A stretch of DNA of 37,606 nucleotides from Leyella stercorea DSM 18206 (GTDB lineage: Bacteria; Bacteroidota; Bacteroidia; Bacteroidales; Bacteroidaceae), in NCBI RefSeq assembly GCF_000235885.1, contig NZ_JH379409.1, positions 1 to 37,606 on the forward strand, read 5' to 3'. Every line of letters starts with the position of its first letter. Position 1 is the first letter of the stretch. Made by a program: the position numbers and the translations under genes. The notes beneath the pieces were generated by a model. It saw only the letters and a list, made by a program, of their open reading frames with translations, was not told the DNA's origin and ran no database searches. Shown here piece after piece: positions 22,389-32,046 of the stretch.

Positions 22389-23411
22389 TCAAATACGTTT
22401 TACTGTCCAGCTATTAATCTTACTCATTCCTTTTGCAACGATAATTGTACACATAAGACCAAGTAAAACAAATAGCCAATCATTAGTTATCCATTCACGA
22501 CAAACAAGCAGCGTTGCTCCTTGCACAAGATAAACTTCGTAGAAGTACCCCCCCCGATTCACAAAAGCGTTACAAATAGGCAGTCGCATTAGAATGTAAG
22601 TAACAACCACAATAAATACAATATTCACCAAAAATTTTGAAGCAAGTGCATATCGCCACTTATCAAGCATAGGTACAGCCTGTTGCACTATTTCAAAATC
22701 CTTCAGGAAGAAGAAGCAAAACACCATAAAGCTTAGCAAAAGCTTGATTTGCAATTGCGATAAATGGAAATGAAAATGTTTCGTGTCAATATCATGGTAT
22801 GCTAATAGCAAACCCATCAAGAAACATGGAAGTCCCAACACATACCATATAGCACATTTTATAGCCACCATAATGCATATCGCAATTCCTACAGCTATAC
22901 AATACAGTAATGTTGCTTTCTTGATAGAGCATGAGCGATAGAAAGCGAAGAACGCAACATACAGAATAATAATCTCGCTAACATACCAGCCATACCGCAA
23001 GTTTGTGTCAGAGACGAACCAATATTTTAAAAGGCAACTCCAATCCACCTGTTTACCGACAGCAACTTCTGCTACGACATATAATGCCATTGCCGTAATA
23101 GCTGGTACAACAAGTTTAATCATACGCTTTTTCAGCCACAATACGGAAAGACGCTGCTGTCTTTTTACACGGCTATAAAGTAAACCATAGCCCGACATAA
23201 AGAGGAAGAAAGACACACATAAAGCGCCGACTCCTGTTTCACTCATAAACAACTCATTTGGCGAGCAATAGAAGCAAGCCTGATGACCAATCACTACTAA
23301 AAGAGAAGCTATGAATTTAAGGAATTGTGACTGCTCTCGCTGTTCACAAACCATTTTACCCTTGATTGGCAAAATCCAAACAAGAGCCAGAAAGATAAAA
23401 CTGAGTATCAT
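22389..23411 (-). CDS. membrane O-acyltransferase (acyltransferase 3 family), with G8 tract
   Basis: A 340-aa integral membrane protein of the acyltransferase-3 family, which moves acetyl or similar groups onto sugars. The catalytic His is H43 in LLVVIGHQ, and about ten hydrophobic segments follow. ACFYC lies next to the active site. Residues R286-G-G-Y are encoded by CGG GGG GGG TAC, giving eight G in a row on the coding strand (22548-22555) in otherwise AT-rich DNA. Loss or gain of one G would cut off the last two membrane segments, so on/off switching by slippage is plausible. It is one of three such proteins in the operon. The acceptor sugar is unknown. Confidence 0.88.
   Translation of the reverse strand: MILSFIFLALVWILPIKGKMVCEQREQSQFLKFIASLLVVIGHQACFYCSPNELFMSETGVGALCVSFFLFMSGYGLLYSRVKRQQRLSVLWLKKRMIKLVVPAITAMALYVVAEVAVGKQVDWSCLLKYWFVSDTNLRYGWYVSEIIILYVAFFAFYRSCSIKKATLLYCIAVGIAICIMVAIKCAIWYVLGLPCFLMGLLLAYHDIDTKHFHFHLSQLQIKLLLSFMVFCFFFLKDFEIVQQAVPMLDKWRYALASKFLVNIVFIVVVTYILMRLPICNAFVNRGGYFYEVYLVQGATLLVCREWITNDWLFVLLGLMCTIIVAKGMSKINSWTVKRI
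22548..22555 (-). repeat. G8 homopolymer in acyltransferase coding sequence
   Basis: Eight consecutive C on the plus strand (G on the coding strand), in frame within the 340-aa acyltransferase gene at codons 286-288. Long G tracts inside AT-rich surface-polysaccharide genes are classic slippage sites. Confidence 0.9.
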
Positions 23412-23417
23412 AAGATT

Positions 23418-24386
23418 TTAAAAGTAACGTTTCATATTCTCCCAACAACTCAACATGGAGATTTTAGAATAACAGCAGTTATACTGTCCCTTTTCTATTT
23501 TCTCAATAGCTTTAACCCAATCATCTACAGAATCCACAATTTCCATCCCTTTCGTATACATTTCATCATGATAAGGATTGCGAGTAATGATAAGCGGTTT
23601 TTGTAAACCGATGGCATCTGCTATGGTAGAAAGCCCAACACAATAGTTCAGTTTGTCTTTTCTTAGCGGGCAGACCAAAGCTTTTGCGTTTGCCATTGCA
23701 TCCAGCATCTGTGGATACACATTGCCAGAGTTCTCCGTTATCACCACCTTTATGTTTGGGATATCCTTACACTTTTCTACTAAATCAGAATAATCGTTCC
23801 CTGCATGACTCTTTGCCGTAATAATCTTTAGAGGAGCACCTGTGCGACGGAAAGCCTCTATCAAAATATCGAAGTCTCTATTTTCCTTACCGGTAGAAAC
23901 AAACCATTTGCCTTCAGTTTTCTCTACTTTATTATAAAAATCCATATCAGGACCCCAATAAGGGACCGAGCATTTCTTTGCATTTACCAGACCAGCCCTT
24001 ACTGTCTCATCCATTGTCTTAGAACTAAGGAAAAAGAGATGCTTAGGTGCTTTCAACAAGACCAGATATAGCAGAGACTTCCATCCACGCTTCACCTTCG
24101 GTTCATGGTGCAAAAAAGCACAGATTGGTGTCTTCGACACCCCCAATGCTGTAAGCAACAAGAGCAACAGGTGGTTACGCAAGTTAAGGTTGGGAACGAA
24201 AATGATGTCAGGACGGTGTTTTCTCACCAAGTTCCAGTCGTTCATCAGCACTGAGCTCTCATCCTCCCAGATCACTTCATTTCCGTCTCTTTCCATCTCA
24301 ACGGCCCCATAGAGCCAATGCGAGGGGTTGATACCCTCACGGTAATAGCGATAGGTGTCAGTACGAGCTATATATAAGATTTTCAT
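23418..24386 (-). CDS. GT4-like glycosyltransferase
   Basis: A 322-aa protein with a GT-B-like layout: MKILYIARTDTYRYYREGIN at the start, HRPDIIFVPNLNLRNHLLLL in the first domain, and WFVSTGKENRDFDILIEAF opening the donor-binding half. ALVCPLRKDKLNYCVGLSTI with ADAIGLQKPLIITRNPYH fills the nucleotide-sugar pocket region. The E-x7-E motif is not clear, so this is a divergent member. It sits six bases from each neighbouring acyltransferase gene, both of which carry a G8 tract. It probably adds the sugar that one of them modifies, but this is only positional inference. Confidence 0.82.
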   Translation of the reverse strand: MKILYIARTDTYRYYREGINPSHWLYGAVEMERDGNEVIWEDESSVLMNDWNLVRKHRPDIIFVPNLNLRNHLLLLLLTALGVSKTPICAFLHHEPKVKRGWKSLLYLVLLKAPKHLFFLSSKTMDETVRAGLVNAKKCSVPYWGPDMDFYNKVEKTEGKWFVSTGKENRDFDILIEAFRRTGAPLKIITAKSHAGNDYSDLVEKCKDIPNIKVVITENSGNVYPQMLDAMANAKALVCPLRKDKLNYCVGLSTIADAIGLQKPLIITRNPYHDEMYTKGMEIVDSVDDWVKAIEKIEKGQYNCCYSKISMLSCWENMKRYF

Positions 24387-24392
24387 AAATTA

Positions 24393-25442
24393 TTATTTGC
24401 TATTACAATATTTCAAAACAGCCTGTTTTATACTTAAATATACAAAAGGCAAAACCAAACCAGACAGAGTATATGGAATGAACCAATAATTGTTGTTGAT
24501 GCCATCTAATAATGTGAGATTAGACAAAGTGTTAGGGTTTCCAATGCCAAAAGAAACCATCATTTTACTCAACAAGTGGAATCCTGTAAAATGGAAAATC
24601 AAGATATAGAGACTGTTTCGTCCCATCCATGCCAAGAAACGGTAACAATTCTGTGCCTTCTGTTGGCAAAATAAAACAATTCTCCGAATAAAGACAGCAC
24701 CTGCCAAAGTCAATATTGGAAATGCGCCCAATGGACCTATTTCATCAGAAACAAGCTCAATTCTCACATAAAAGGCAGCAAACACGAGTAATAAAAATGA
24801 AGTTCCGACACACCATTTATTCTGTGCAAGTTGACTGTTCTTCAGTTCATACCCCAAGAAGATGGCAATAACAATCCCCATATCCCTATTCATCGAATAG
24901 AACAGATGAATATCTTTTTCACAGTAGAACCAACCTATGAGATATGTTGCCACCACCACAGTCCATTGCAGCCACTTTTTAGGAATCAAGCACACAATAT
25001 AGGTAATGACAAGTCCTTTGAACAGGCTTTGCATGAACCATAGAGGTACCAGCAGGTTCTCAACATCCTTGAATAAAGCAGTCATCAACAGTTTCTTTAG
25101 CGTATAGGTCATGCTATACTCATCTTGGTACCAACCGAGAGAGTAAAAGACATTATGCAACAGCACGAATATCCCCCCCCACTTCACAAACGGCCAATAT
25201 AACCCTGTGAGCTTTTTCTTGAGGTATGGCAAGAATCCTGCTATGCCTTTAACCTTAAAAAAATGACCACTGGCATAATAGAACAAACCCATATGGAACA
25301 GATATATAAAATTTCTCAGATAGCTGGGACATCCACTATGTCCGACCACCATCAACATGATTGCAATACCCTTGATCGCATCCCAAGTCAAGTCACGTTG
25401 AATAATATTTTTAGATGTGTTTTTGTCTTTATTCTTTGTCAT
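24393..25442 (-). CDS. membrane O-acyltransferase (acyltransferase 3 family), with G8 tract
   Basis: A 349-aa integral membrane acyltransferase starting with a charged tail. DAIKGIAIMLMVVGHSG (21-37) holds catalytic H35, and FIYLFHMGLFYYASGHFFK (45-63) is the usual second helix. About ten membrane segments follow. W88-G-G-I is encoded by TGG GGG GGG ATA, a second G8 tract (25173-25180). A one-base slip there would truncate the protein after about a quarter of its length, a clean off switch. It probably acylates a sugar of the repeat unit or the finished polymer. It is separated by 44 bases from the third acyltransferase upstream. Confidence 0.9.
   Translation of the reverse strand: MTKNKDKNTSKNIIQRDLTWDAIKGIAIMLMVVGHSGCPSYLRNFIYLFHMGLFYYASGHFFKVKGIAGFLPYLKKKLTGLYWPFVKWGGIFVLLHNVFYSLGWYQDEYSMTYTLKKLLMTALFKDVENLLVPLWFMQSLFKGLVITYIVCLIPKKWLQWTVVVATYLIGWFYCEKDIHLFYSMNRDMGIVIAIFLGYELKNSQLAQNKWCVGTSFLLLVFAAFYVRIELVSDEIGPLGAFPILTLAGAVFIRRIVLFCQQKAQNCYRFLAWMGRNSLYILIFHFTGFHLLSKMMVSFGIGNPNTLSNLTLLDGINNNYWFIPYTLSGLVLPFVYLSIKQAVLKYCNSK
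25173..25180 (-). repeat. G8 homopolymer in second acyltransferase coding sequence
   Basis: Eight consecutive C on the plus strand, G on the coding strand, at codons 88-90 of the 349-aa acyltransferase. It is the same length and the same in-frame GGG GGG placement as in the 340-aa acyltransferase 2.6 kb away. Confidence 0.9.
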
Positions 25443-25486
25443 ACTAGTAATGTTTCTATTCTATCTACATGATTTATTCAACATGC

Positions 25487-26449
25487 TCAATACAACATAA
25501 ATACTTTCTTCCACTCATAATCACCATCCTTAAAAGTCTGTGAAAACCAGCGACCCATGCATCTCAGAAGGTATGCAACAATTAAAATGATTACAAATAC
25601 AATGAAAATATTTAATGGGAAAAATCTATTAAATCTGTCAGTAAACAAAACACCCTGTACAAGGTAAACCTCAAAACATAAGCCAGAAATAGTTTTCATT
25701 ATAGCCCCCACTATACGAGAATCATATAAGCTCTTCAATGCATTCGACTTACATACCTTATAAAAATAGTAAGTTGTTCCCAATAGAGGAAGTAATGAAA
25801 CTACTTGTAGATTATGAAGCATTTCACTTTTTCTACCAACAATCAATATACAATAGAAAAGAATAATACAACCTATCAATTTAAATATATCAATTTTCAA
25901 ATCAATCTTTCTTTGAGTAGGATGGCTGCCCAAGATAGCCCCTAACAGCATAAACAAGAAGTAATGACACCACTTAAAATAAGTAGCCCCATACATATTA
26001 TAGCCTATTGGTTTATCTATCAACCAATACCAAACTAATGTCAATAGAGCAAAGAAATAGAATACATCTTTTAGATGATTAAATGCGAACTTTCTAATGA
26101 AATGTAAAATAACATAGTATATCATTATACAACTGACAAACCAACCACCTCCATACAATACAATATAAGCCATATTATATTGCTGTCGGAAAAAGACAGA
26201 AGCCATCAAGGCCCACATCAGTACCGTGGGATAAATTCTATTGATTCTTCGTTTATAATAATTGTCAAATCTTCGTTCCTGACCTAAAAATAAGGTAAAG
26301 CCAGAACAAAAAAAGAACAAAACATCACCAATGGCACCACCTGTAGCCAACTGACTATATTCTCCATATAAAGGCTCCATATGTGAATTCGTAATGAGCA
26401 AAACTGCAAAAAATTTTAAAGCATCTATACTTATCTCACGTTGTTTCAT
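25487..26449 (-). CDS. membrane acyltransferase (acyltransferase 3 family)
   Basis: A 320-aa integral membrane protein of the acyltransferase-3 family, starting [20 protein letters not shown]. The usual GH of the active site reads NSHM (S22-H23), so the catalytic His is kept while the Gly is Ser. Later landmarks are [31 protein letters not shown] and the C-terminal [18 protein letters not shown], the last resembling FYEVYLVQG in the 340-aa paralogue. It has no long G tract. The start overlaps the end of the hexapeptide acyltransferase by 14 bases. It probably transfers acetyl groups to a specific sugar. Confidence 0.88.
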   Translation of the reverse strand: MKQREISIDALKFFAVLLITNSHMEPLYGEYSQLATGGAIGDVLFFFCSGFTLFLGQERRFDNYYKRRINRIYPTVLMWALMASVFFRQQYNMAYIVLYGGGWFVSCIMIYYVILHFIRKFAFNHLKDVFYFFALLTLVWYWLIDKPIGYNMYGATYFKWCHYFLFMLLGAILGSHPTQRKIDLKIDIFKLIGCIILFYCILIVGRKSEMLHNLQVVSLLPLLGTTYYFYKVCKSNALKSLYDSRIVGAIMKTISGLCFEVYLVQGVLFTDRFNRFFPLNIFIVFVIILIVAYLLRCMGRWFSQTFKDGDYEWKKVFMLY

Positions 26450-27011
26450 ATAATTTCAATAATTTTTCATGTTCTTTAATTTCGTCATCATGAAATCTTT
26501 TTTTTATTAATTTTGCAGGAACTCCACCTATAATTGAATAAGGAGGAAAAGACTTCGTTACAACGGCGCCAGCAGCAACTATGCTGCCTTTACCTATCCT
26601 AACACCTTTTAATATTGTAACATTCGCTCCACACCAAACATCATCCTCGATTATTACAGGAGAATCATATTTATTAATTCCATCTTCAAATTTATCTTGG
26701 TCTTCTATATCCATAATATATTTTCCAATGATATCTGTTCGATGATCCCCAGTAATTATTGTAGGGTGAGGTCCAAAAATTACTTTTTTACCAATCACTA
26801 TCGGAGCCAACGTACAATAAAAAACACTATTTTTAGGAATTAAAGAATCATCATCAATGGATAAATTCCAAATACCTTTAATGTCAGAAGACATAGGACG
26901 AAGATAGACATTTTTACCACAATACTTCATGTTTCTTTTCCAAACATAACTCCATATTTTATCCCAAATGTAATTAAAGGACAAACTTAACTTTAACAAA
27001 AATTTCATCAT
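26436..27011 (-). CDS. hexapeptide-repeat (left-handed beta-helix) acyltransferase
   Basis: A 191-aa sugar O-acetyltransferase of the maltose/galactoside acetyltransferase type, using acetyl-CoA in the cytoplasm. The probable catalytic His is H90 in ITGDHR. Hexapeptide turns run through [32 protein letters not shown] and [20 protein letters not shown], with the closing [14 protein letters not shown] typical of the family. Its ATG shares one base with the preceding TAA (TAATG), so translation is coupled to the GT2 upstream. It likely acetylates a nucleotide sugar or lipid-linked unit. Confidence 0.92.
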   Translation of the reverse strand: MMKFLLKLSLSFNYIWDKIWSYVWKRNMKYCGKNVYLRPMSSDIKGIWNLSIDDDSLIPKNSVFYCTLAPIVIGKKVIFGPHPTIITGDHRTDIIGKYIMDIEDQDKFEDGINKYDSPVIIEDDVWCGANVTILKGVRIGKGSIVAAGAVVTKSFPPYSIIGGVPAKLIKKRFHDDEIKEHEKLLKLYETT

Positions 27012-28036
27012 TACTTTATATGCTTATTCATTAGATTTATTAAATGACACAAAAAGACTAATCCTACTTTACATTTATACTTCGTAAGAAAATAAAACAT
27101 TCGTTGTTTGACAGGAAGATAAGATGGTTTAAAATCGTTATTTACAAGATTCCATATATCATCATTCAATATCTCATCCATTCTTGGCATATTTTTCAGT
27201 TTTTCTAACGTTGCAACATGCCTAATACAATAGCGAGTATAACCAATAAAGAATCTATTCACGCGAACCAATGCATCCGGTATTTCTAAAGTCTTTTCTC
27301 TTAAAATATTATAAAGGCATTTATACCGTTGAAACATATCCATTTTATATGTAGTTGTCAATGATTTGCCATTATAACAATAGTAATAATAAGGATTTTG
27401 AATGTAAGCTATACTGTTTGCATATTTTAAAAAATCTATCTGGAACGGAATGTCCTCAGAACCAACCTCTCGCTCAGACAAAAAACTCAAATTATGTTCA
27501 AGTATAATAGAACGTTTATATATAGCATGCCATACAGACATTTGAAACAAGCGCTCAGATTTTATATAAGGTGGCGAAGCTATCATACCAAGCATAAACT
27601 GCCTTATCATATCTCCAGTCCATATCGCATTAACTTTTACTTCATTGCTATTATGCCATGATCCGTCAGACTTTTCTGTAAAAAAATTACAAAACACTGC
27701 ATCTGCATGTTGAATTTTTGCCTCCATATACATATTTTCATACATATTTATTGATACAAAATCATCACTATCTACAAAAGCAATGTACTCGCCTTTTGCT
27801 ATTTCTAAGCCAGAATTACGAGCCAAACCCAAGCCTTGATTTTTCTTGTGTATAACTCTTACACGTGAATCTATATTTGCATAATCATCACACAACTGAG
27901 GACAAATATCTGGCGAACCATCATCTACCAATATAATCTCGATATTCCTTAGAGTCTGATTCAATAAAGAATTCATGCATCTATCTAAAAAAGCTTCAAC
28001 TTTATAACACGGAACGATTATTGATACATTTATCAT
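27011..28036 (-). CDS. GT2-family glycosyltransferase
   Basis: A 341-aa GT-A inverting transferase. It begins [20 protein letters not shown], followed by the nucleotide-binding ILVDDGSPD and the metal-binding DSDD in [12 protein letters not shown], with [17 protein letters not shown] between them. The C-terminal part is variable and defines the acceptor. Its start lies 35 bases inside the polymerase gene, but it is well supported because strand one of the GT-A fold begins at this Met. It adds one residue of the repeat unit; the sugar is unknown. Confidence 0.94.
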   Translation of the reverse strand: MINVSIIVPCYKVEAFLDRCMNSLLNQTLRNIEIILVDDGSPDICPQLCDDYANIDSRVRVIHKKNQGLGLARNSGLEIAKGEYIAFVDSDDFVSINMYENMYMEAKIQHADAVFCNFFTEKSDGSWHNSNEVKVNAIWTGDMIRQFMLGMIASPPYIKSERLFQMSVWHAIYKRSIILEHNLSFLSEREVGSEDIPFQIDFLKYANSIAYIQNPYYYYCYNGKSLTTTYKMDMFQRYKCLYNILREKTLEIPDALVRVNRFFIGYTRYCIRHVATLEKLKNMPRMDEILNDDIWNLVNNDFKPSYLPVKQRMFYFLTKYKCKVGLVFLCHLINLMNKHIK

Positions 28037-29294
28037 GTTTATTCTTGATTTTCAATTCTTCCCTGATTGCAACAATGCAATAGGCAAAAAGATAATAAAA
28101 TAATACATAAACTAAAATTGGGGTATTATTATACCACATCAAAATAAAGGTCATCAAACTTGCCAATATTCCTATACCTGCCCAATATTTAATTACTTTA
28201 TTTTTGTTCGTAATATAAAACTTTGTAAATGTTATAAAAAGCAATATATATATACCTATAAATATCCACCATCCAACTTTTCCTACTTCTACCGTCAAAT
28301 ATGAGGGGGTAAATAGAAAGAAGAAAGTATTTCTAAAACCAGTACCTATTGGGGAAAAAAACACTAAAGAGGAAGATGACGCACCTATACCGTATCCAAA
28401 AAGACGATGAGAAGAATCTGTTAAGATTAACTGTTCTGTTTTCTTTAAAGATGTACTTCGATTCATTCCATTCTCTTGACCTAGCACAAAAGAGCCTTCT
28501 GCAGTATAAGCCTCTGTTTGTTCTACTGTAAAAACTGATTCAACATATTCATCTGAAAAAAAATAAGATAACATATATTTCATCATAGGAACAAATAAAA
28601 GAAAAGCAAAAACCAGTGCTAAAATATGGGAAACACTAAATTTTCTATACAAAACATATCCTGCATAACAAAATAGTGGTATAACTATATAAAGCAATTT
28701 TATTTCCCCCATAAAAGACATCAACAAGGAAGAAAAGACTATAAAAGCAAATTTCCGTAAAGGTATCAAGCGGGAATAATAATCTGCTATAGCAAGGAAT
28801 AAAACTGGCATAAGATAAATAACCATCTCCATATTACCACCAGCAAAAATACCGCCCAAAGAATCACCGCCTTGTCCTGTAAAGAAATAATAAAAACAAA
28901 ACAACAAATTCGGAATATACGCTTGATACATTATCCTTTTATAACGATATAAATCAGAAATGCATGATATGTCCCAAATAATAACAAATAAGAGTATTGC
29001 CCGGAGATAAAAACGAATGTTCCATACATATGCGAGAATCCAAAAGCCATTCATCAGCATAGAAAAAGTACCTAAAAGTAAGAACATGCAACATAGTATA
29101 GGTATAAATTTATTTAGAACAAAAGTTAATGGCAGTCTTTCCTTATGTTTTCTTCTCTTCATAAATAAAATAAGAAGTATTACGTCAGGAACAATATTCA
29201 AAGCCTCTGTCCAATAAACGAAACTATGAAAAACCCCAGAATATAAAGTCCAATATAATAAAAAGACAATTAATTTCTTTTCCATTTCAAACAA
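28002..29294 (-). CDS. wzy: Wzy-type O-antigen/capsule polymerase
   Basis: A 430-aa membrane protein with about eleven hydrophobic segments and one larger non-membrane loop at about residues 258-315 (around YFFSDEYVESVF to GYGIGASSSS). That is the shape of Wzy polymerases, which join lipid-linked repeat units on the periplasmic side. Sequence is poorly conserved in this family, so the call rests on topology and on being the only polymerase-like gene in an operon that has a flippase. The Met at residue 4 is an alternative start. It overlaps the neighbouring genes by 8 and 35 bases. Confidence 0.8.
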   Translation of the reverse strand: MFEMEKKLIVFLLYWTLYSGVFHSFVYWTEALNIVPDVILLILFMKRRKHKERLPLTFVLNKFIPILCCMFLLLGTFSMLMNGFWILAYVWNIRFYLRAILLFVIIWDISCISDLYRYKRIMYQAYIPNLLFCFYYFFTGQGGDSLGGIFAGGNMEMVIYLMPVLFLAIADYYSRLIPLRKFAFIVFSSLLMSFMGEIKLLYIVIPLFCYAGYVLYRKFSVSHILALVFAFLLFVPMMKYMLSYFFSDEYVESVFTVEQTEAYTAEGSFVLGQENGMNRSTSLKKTEQLILTDSSHRLFGYGIGASSSSLVFFSPIGTGFRNTFFFLFTPSYLTVEVGKVGWWIFIGIYILLFITFTKFYITNKNKVIKYWAGIGILASLMTFILMWYNNTPILVYVLFYYLFAYCIVAIREELKIKNKHDKCINNRSVL

Positions 29295-30264
29295 AAAAAC
29301 TTTTTATACGACGAATCAATCTTTGACAGAAGAGTTTCTGAACAAGCCAACTTTTACAAATACATAACCCATCAATATTGTCGTTTGTAATTGTATTTTC
29401 TCTACAGGGAATAAACTCATCAGGTATTACTTCAAATCTATCAACATACAATAAAGAAAAATTCATTTTCATTGGACGATTTTGTAAGTGCATATATAAA
29501 AAATGCTCTTTCTTCAATTTTCCTTTTTCACTATATATCCGAAATAAGTTTCCTTGATCCCATATATATATAGCTTTCTTCATTTGTTCTATCTCAAAGC
29601 CAAAAGGCATTGTAGTGTTATCTTTACCAACATACTTTCCGCGTACAAAATTGTTATAAGAATAAGAAATATTTAATGATAAATCTTCTTTAAATACTTT
29701 TTTCCCTGTATCTAAAAATATTCTATTGATATTATAATCATTATTCCACTCTTCATCAAACCACATAATTCTCTCATTTGATAGCACATCTTTATAGGAA
29801 AGTTTATCTTTAAGGCGATGCATAAAGACACGATTATTTGCAAATGAATTACGATATATTGTCATATGTCCTAAACAAAACAATTTGTCATATCGTTCAA
29901 GAAACTCTTCAGACAACCATTTATCAAGATTTCCCATTATAGTGTCAACATCACAATGCCCCCAAAAGTTAAATTCTTTTAAATACTCTTCAAAAATATA
30001 ACCATACATGGGCTTCAAATCACAAAGTTTATATGGTTTTTCCAATGCAACATGAAACTCGAACTTTGACTTTACTAAAGTTTGACATTCCTTAAAGGTC
30101 ATTTTGACTTTTAAGACATTATCAGGATAGTCATAATTTCCATCGTCATCTGTAAAAACAATCCAATTAAACTTTGGATTAGCCTCACAAGATTTCAAAA
30201 ACAGAGGAAAATAATTAGGCAATTTTCCAAAATATGGTATTACAAAGCAAAGTCTTTTCTTCAT
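29287..30264 (-). CDS. DUF6625-like putative glycosyltransferase
   Basis: A 325-aa protein resembling the DUF6625 family found in polysaccharide loci. It starts MKKRLCFVIPYFGKLPNYFP, has FNWIVFTDDDGNYDYPDNV (32-50), KPYKLCDLKPMYGYIFEEYL (76-95) and the D-x-D motif in FWGHCDVDTIMGNLDKW (D105, D107). The last features match GT-A-type sugar transferases that bind a divalent metal. The C-terminal half is less clear. It overlaps the GT32-like gene and the polymerase gene by a few bases. The donor and acceptor are unknown. Confidence 0.82.
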   Translation of the reverse strand: MKKRLCFVIPYFGKLPNYFPLFLKSCEANPKFNWIVFTDDDGNYDYPDNVLKVKMTFKECQTLVKSKFEFHVALEKPYKLCDLKPMYGYIFEEYLKEFNFWGHCDVDTIMGNLDKWLSEEFLERYDKLFCLGHMTIYRNSFANNRVFMHRLKDKLSYKDVLSNERIMWFDEEWNNDYNINRIFLDTGKKVFKEDLSLNISYSYNNFVRGKYVGKDNTTMPFGFEIEQMKKAIYIWDQGNLFRIYSEKGKLKKEHFLYMHLQNRPMKMNFSLLYVDRFEVIPDEFIPCRENTITNDNIDGLCICKSWLVQKLFCQRLIRRIKSFFV

Positions 30265-31028
30265 CTAAACCTAAATATTAAAGTTATTATTTTGCTTGCC
30301 AACCAATATGGCAAAAAACGATTGAGCCTATTTTTCCAATCTCGAGCTTTTAAATCTTTTGCAGAAGCCCAAGAAACGGTAAAATGATGAATGCTATAAC
30401 TTTTGTCTATCGGATAAAGCATTTTATCAGTCACATTACTTTGCGGGCAGAAATACTCTGGAGAATAAACAATGCATTCGTTCAATCGTTGGGTTTTGTT
30501 ATTTGGTACAAGTCCATATTGAGATAAAATTAGTGTCTGATAACGAGGGCATGCTATCATATTCAGACTTCCATCTTCATTATAGAAGCGGAGACTTTGA
30601 TATAAATCCAACATTTTTTTAATGTAAGGATGACCTTTTTCTGCGCCATATCCAAGTCCTAAATTGACTGAATATTCTATAGGTATACCTTTTTTAAAAC
30701 CTACAGGATCTCTGCTTTCAAAACCACAAAACATCTTTTCTTTCAAGAGTTCATCGAATGGCTTTAACATCTCAACATCGGTATCCATATATATACCACC
30801 TTCTTTGTATATAATATCCAACCGAGCATAATCACTAACAAATGCCCATTTTTTTTCCTTATAAGCATCTGCCATATATTGACACCCATTTACATTATAG
30901 TTCGTTTCATCCCAACGCTTAATTTCATAATCAGGACAATATCTTTTCCAAGATGAAATGCACCTTTTCACCTCTATGGGCTCTGGATTACCACCAAACC
31001 AACAATAATGAATTATTTTAGGAATCAT
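30261..31028 (-). CDS. GT32-family glycosyltransferase (DXD, OCH1-like)
   Basis: A 255-aa glycosyltransferase with the sugar-binding DXD region. It begins MIPKIIHYCWFGGNPEP, followed by SWKRYCPDYEIKRWDE (26-41), AFVSDYARLDIIYKEGGIY (62-80) and the metal-binding M-D82-T-D84. Such proteins transfer sugars such as galactose, glucose or mannose in capsule synthesis. The ends overlap both neighbours (11 and 4 bases), as elsewhere in the operon. Confidence 0.93.
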   Translation of the reverse strand: MIPKIIHYCWFGGNPEPIEVKRCISSWKRYCPDYEIKRWDETNYNVNGCQYMADAYKEKKWAFVSDYARLDIIYKEGGIYMDTDVEMLKPFDELLKEKMFCGFESRDPVGFKKGIPIEYSVNLGLGYGAEKGHPYIKKMLDLYQSLRFYNEDGSLNMIACPRYQTLILSQYGLVPNNKTQRLNECIVYSPEYFCPQSNVTDKMLYPIDKSYSIHHFTVSWASAKDLKARDWKNRLNRFLPYWLASKIITLIFRFR

Positions 31029-32046
31029 AAGTATTTAATTTTCGAACAACTTTTCTTATTTTCATACCAGTTCTTACCTCTTTAGAAACTTTAGCCACAC
31101 CTTGTGATATTCTATAAATCTCTACTTTTGATAATTTATCTATTTCGCTTGAAATTTCCTTCAGACTATTAACACAAATGCCTAAATGATATTCGTTAAC
31201 ATATTGTGCCATAGCACTTTTTTTCCATACAATAACAGGAATATTCATTGCTAAATATAGAGACATTTTAAAAGGTGCATTTATACATAGGTATTCTCCA
31301 TAATTACCAGAACAACTATCTATACTCTGACCATCCCATACTAACCCCCAATTACCTTCTACGTTCTCTATATCATCTGCATCAAACATCCCTTTATAGA
31401 AAACATTTTTGGATAAAGGAAGCTTATCGCTTTGTTTACCATAAAGAAAAAACATTGTTTCACAAGAAATATCCTTTAGTTGCATAAGAAAAGTAGACTT
31501 CTCTAAATTACCCGCAAAAACAACATTTTTGTCAAGGTATTGTTTGCTTTCTCGATCGACATCAGAAATGTAATCAAAAAATTCCAAGATTTCAATATGT
31601 CCTTTAAATCCCATATTCATCAGCGCTTCCTTCATTTGAGGAGTATGCGCTATTATTATATCAGAAGCCAGCAACAAAGTTTCATTTCTCGAATACATCC
31701 CAGTACGAAGAGATTCTATATCATGCACCAAAGTACAAATTCGATTTTTATTGAATTTTAAAAATCTTAATATAGGTACAATACATCCTACCAAATAAGG
31801 GTACTGTATAATTATTATCTGTTTACGAACAAACAAAAATCGGATAATGACAGCAAACAATATTTGCAAATTTGCAAACAATCGAGAAAGGAGACATATC
31901 CCACCTCTATTGTTTAACATTACCAATTTTACATTTTTTTCCATGGATAAAGCTTTGCCAACATCAGTCTTTGGCTTTCCATCAGCATTGACACGACGTC
32001 CTTTTATATAAGACTTTTTTCTAAAATCTAAAAAATACACCATCAC
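31018..32046 (-). CDS. galactofuranosyltransferase-like protein (WbbI-type)
   Basis: A 342-aa GT-B-type protein resembling bacterial beta-1,6-galactofuranosyltransferases. Family-like blocks are CTLVHDIESLR (104-114), VVFAGNLEKSTFL (175-187), WGLVWDGQSIDSCSGNYGEY (233-252) and the APFKMSLYLAMNIPVIVW block (257-274). UDP-galactofuranose is made by the glf product encoded at the head of the same operon, which supports the assignment independently. The start shares an ATGA with the preceding GT2. It would attach a galactofuranose branch or backbone unit to a lipid-linked intermediate. Confidence 0.87.
   Translation of the reverse strand: MMVYFLDFRKKSYIKGRRVNADGKPKTDVGKALSMEKNVKLVMLNNRGGICLLSRLFANLQILFAVIIRFLFVRKQIIIIQYPYLVGCIVPILRFLKFNKNRICTLVHDIESLRTGMYSRNETLLLASDIIIAHTPQMKEALMNMGFKGHIEILEFFDYISDVDRESKQYLDKNVVFAGNLEKSTFLMQLKDISCETMFFLYGKQSDKLPLSKNVFYKGMFDADDIENVEGNWGLVWDGQSIDSCSGNYGEYLCINAPFKMSLYLAMNIPVIVWKKSAMAQYVNEYHLGICVNSLKEISSEIDKLSKVEIYRISQGVAKVSKEVRTGMKIRKVVRKLNTYDS

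Noticed and set aside
30849..30856. T/A homopolymers in the AT-rich half (for example T8 here and A9 near 35147) as phase-variation tracts
   Set aside because: Runs of A or T of this length are expected in such AT-rich DNA; only the two G8 tracts stand out.
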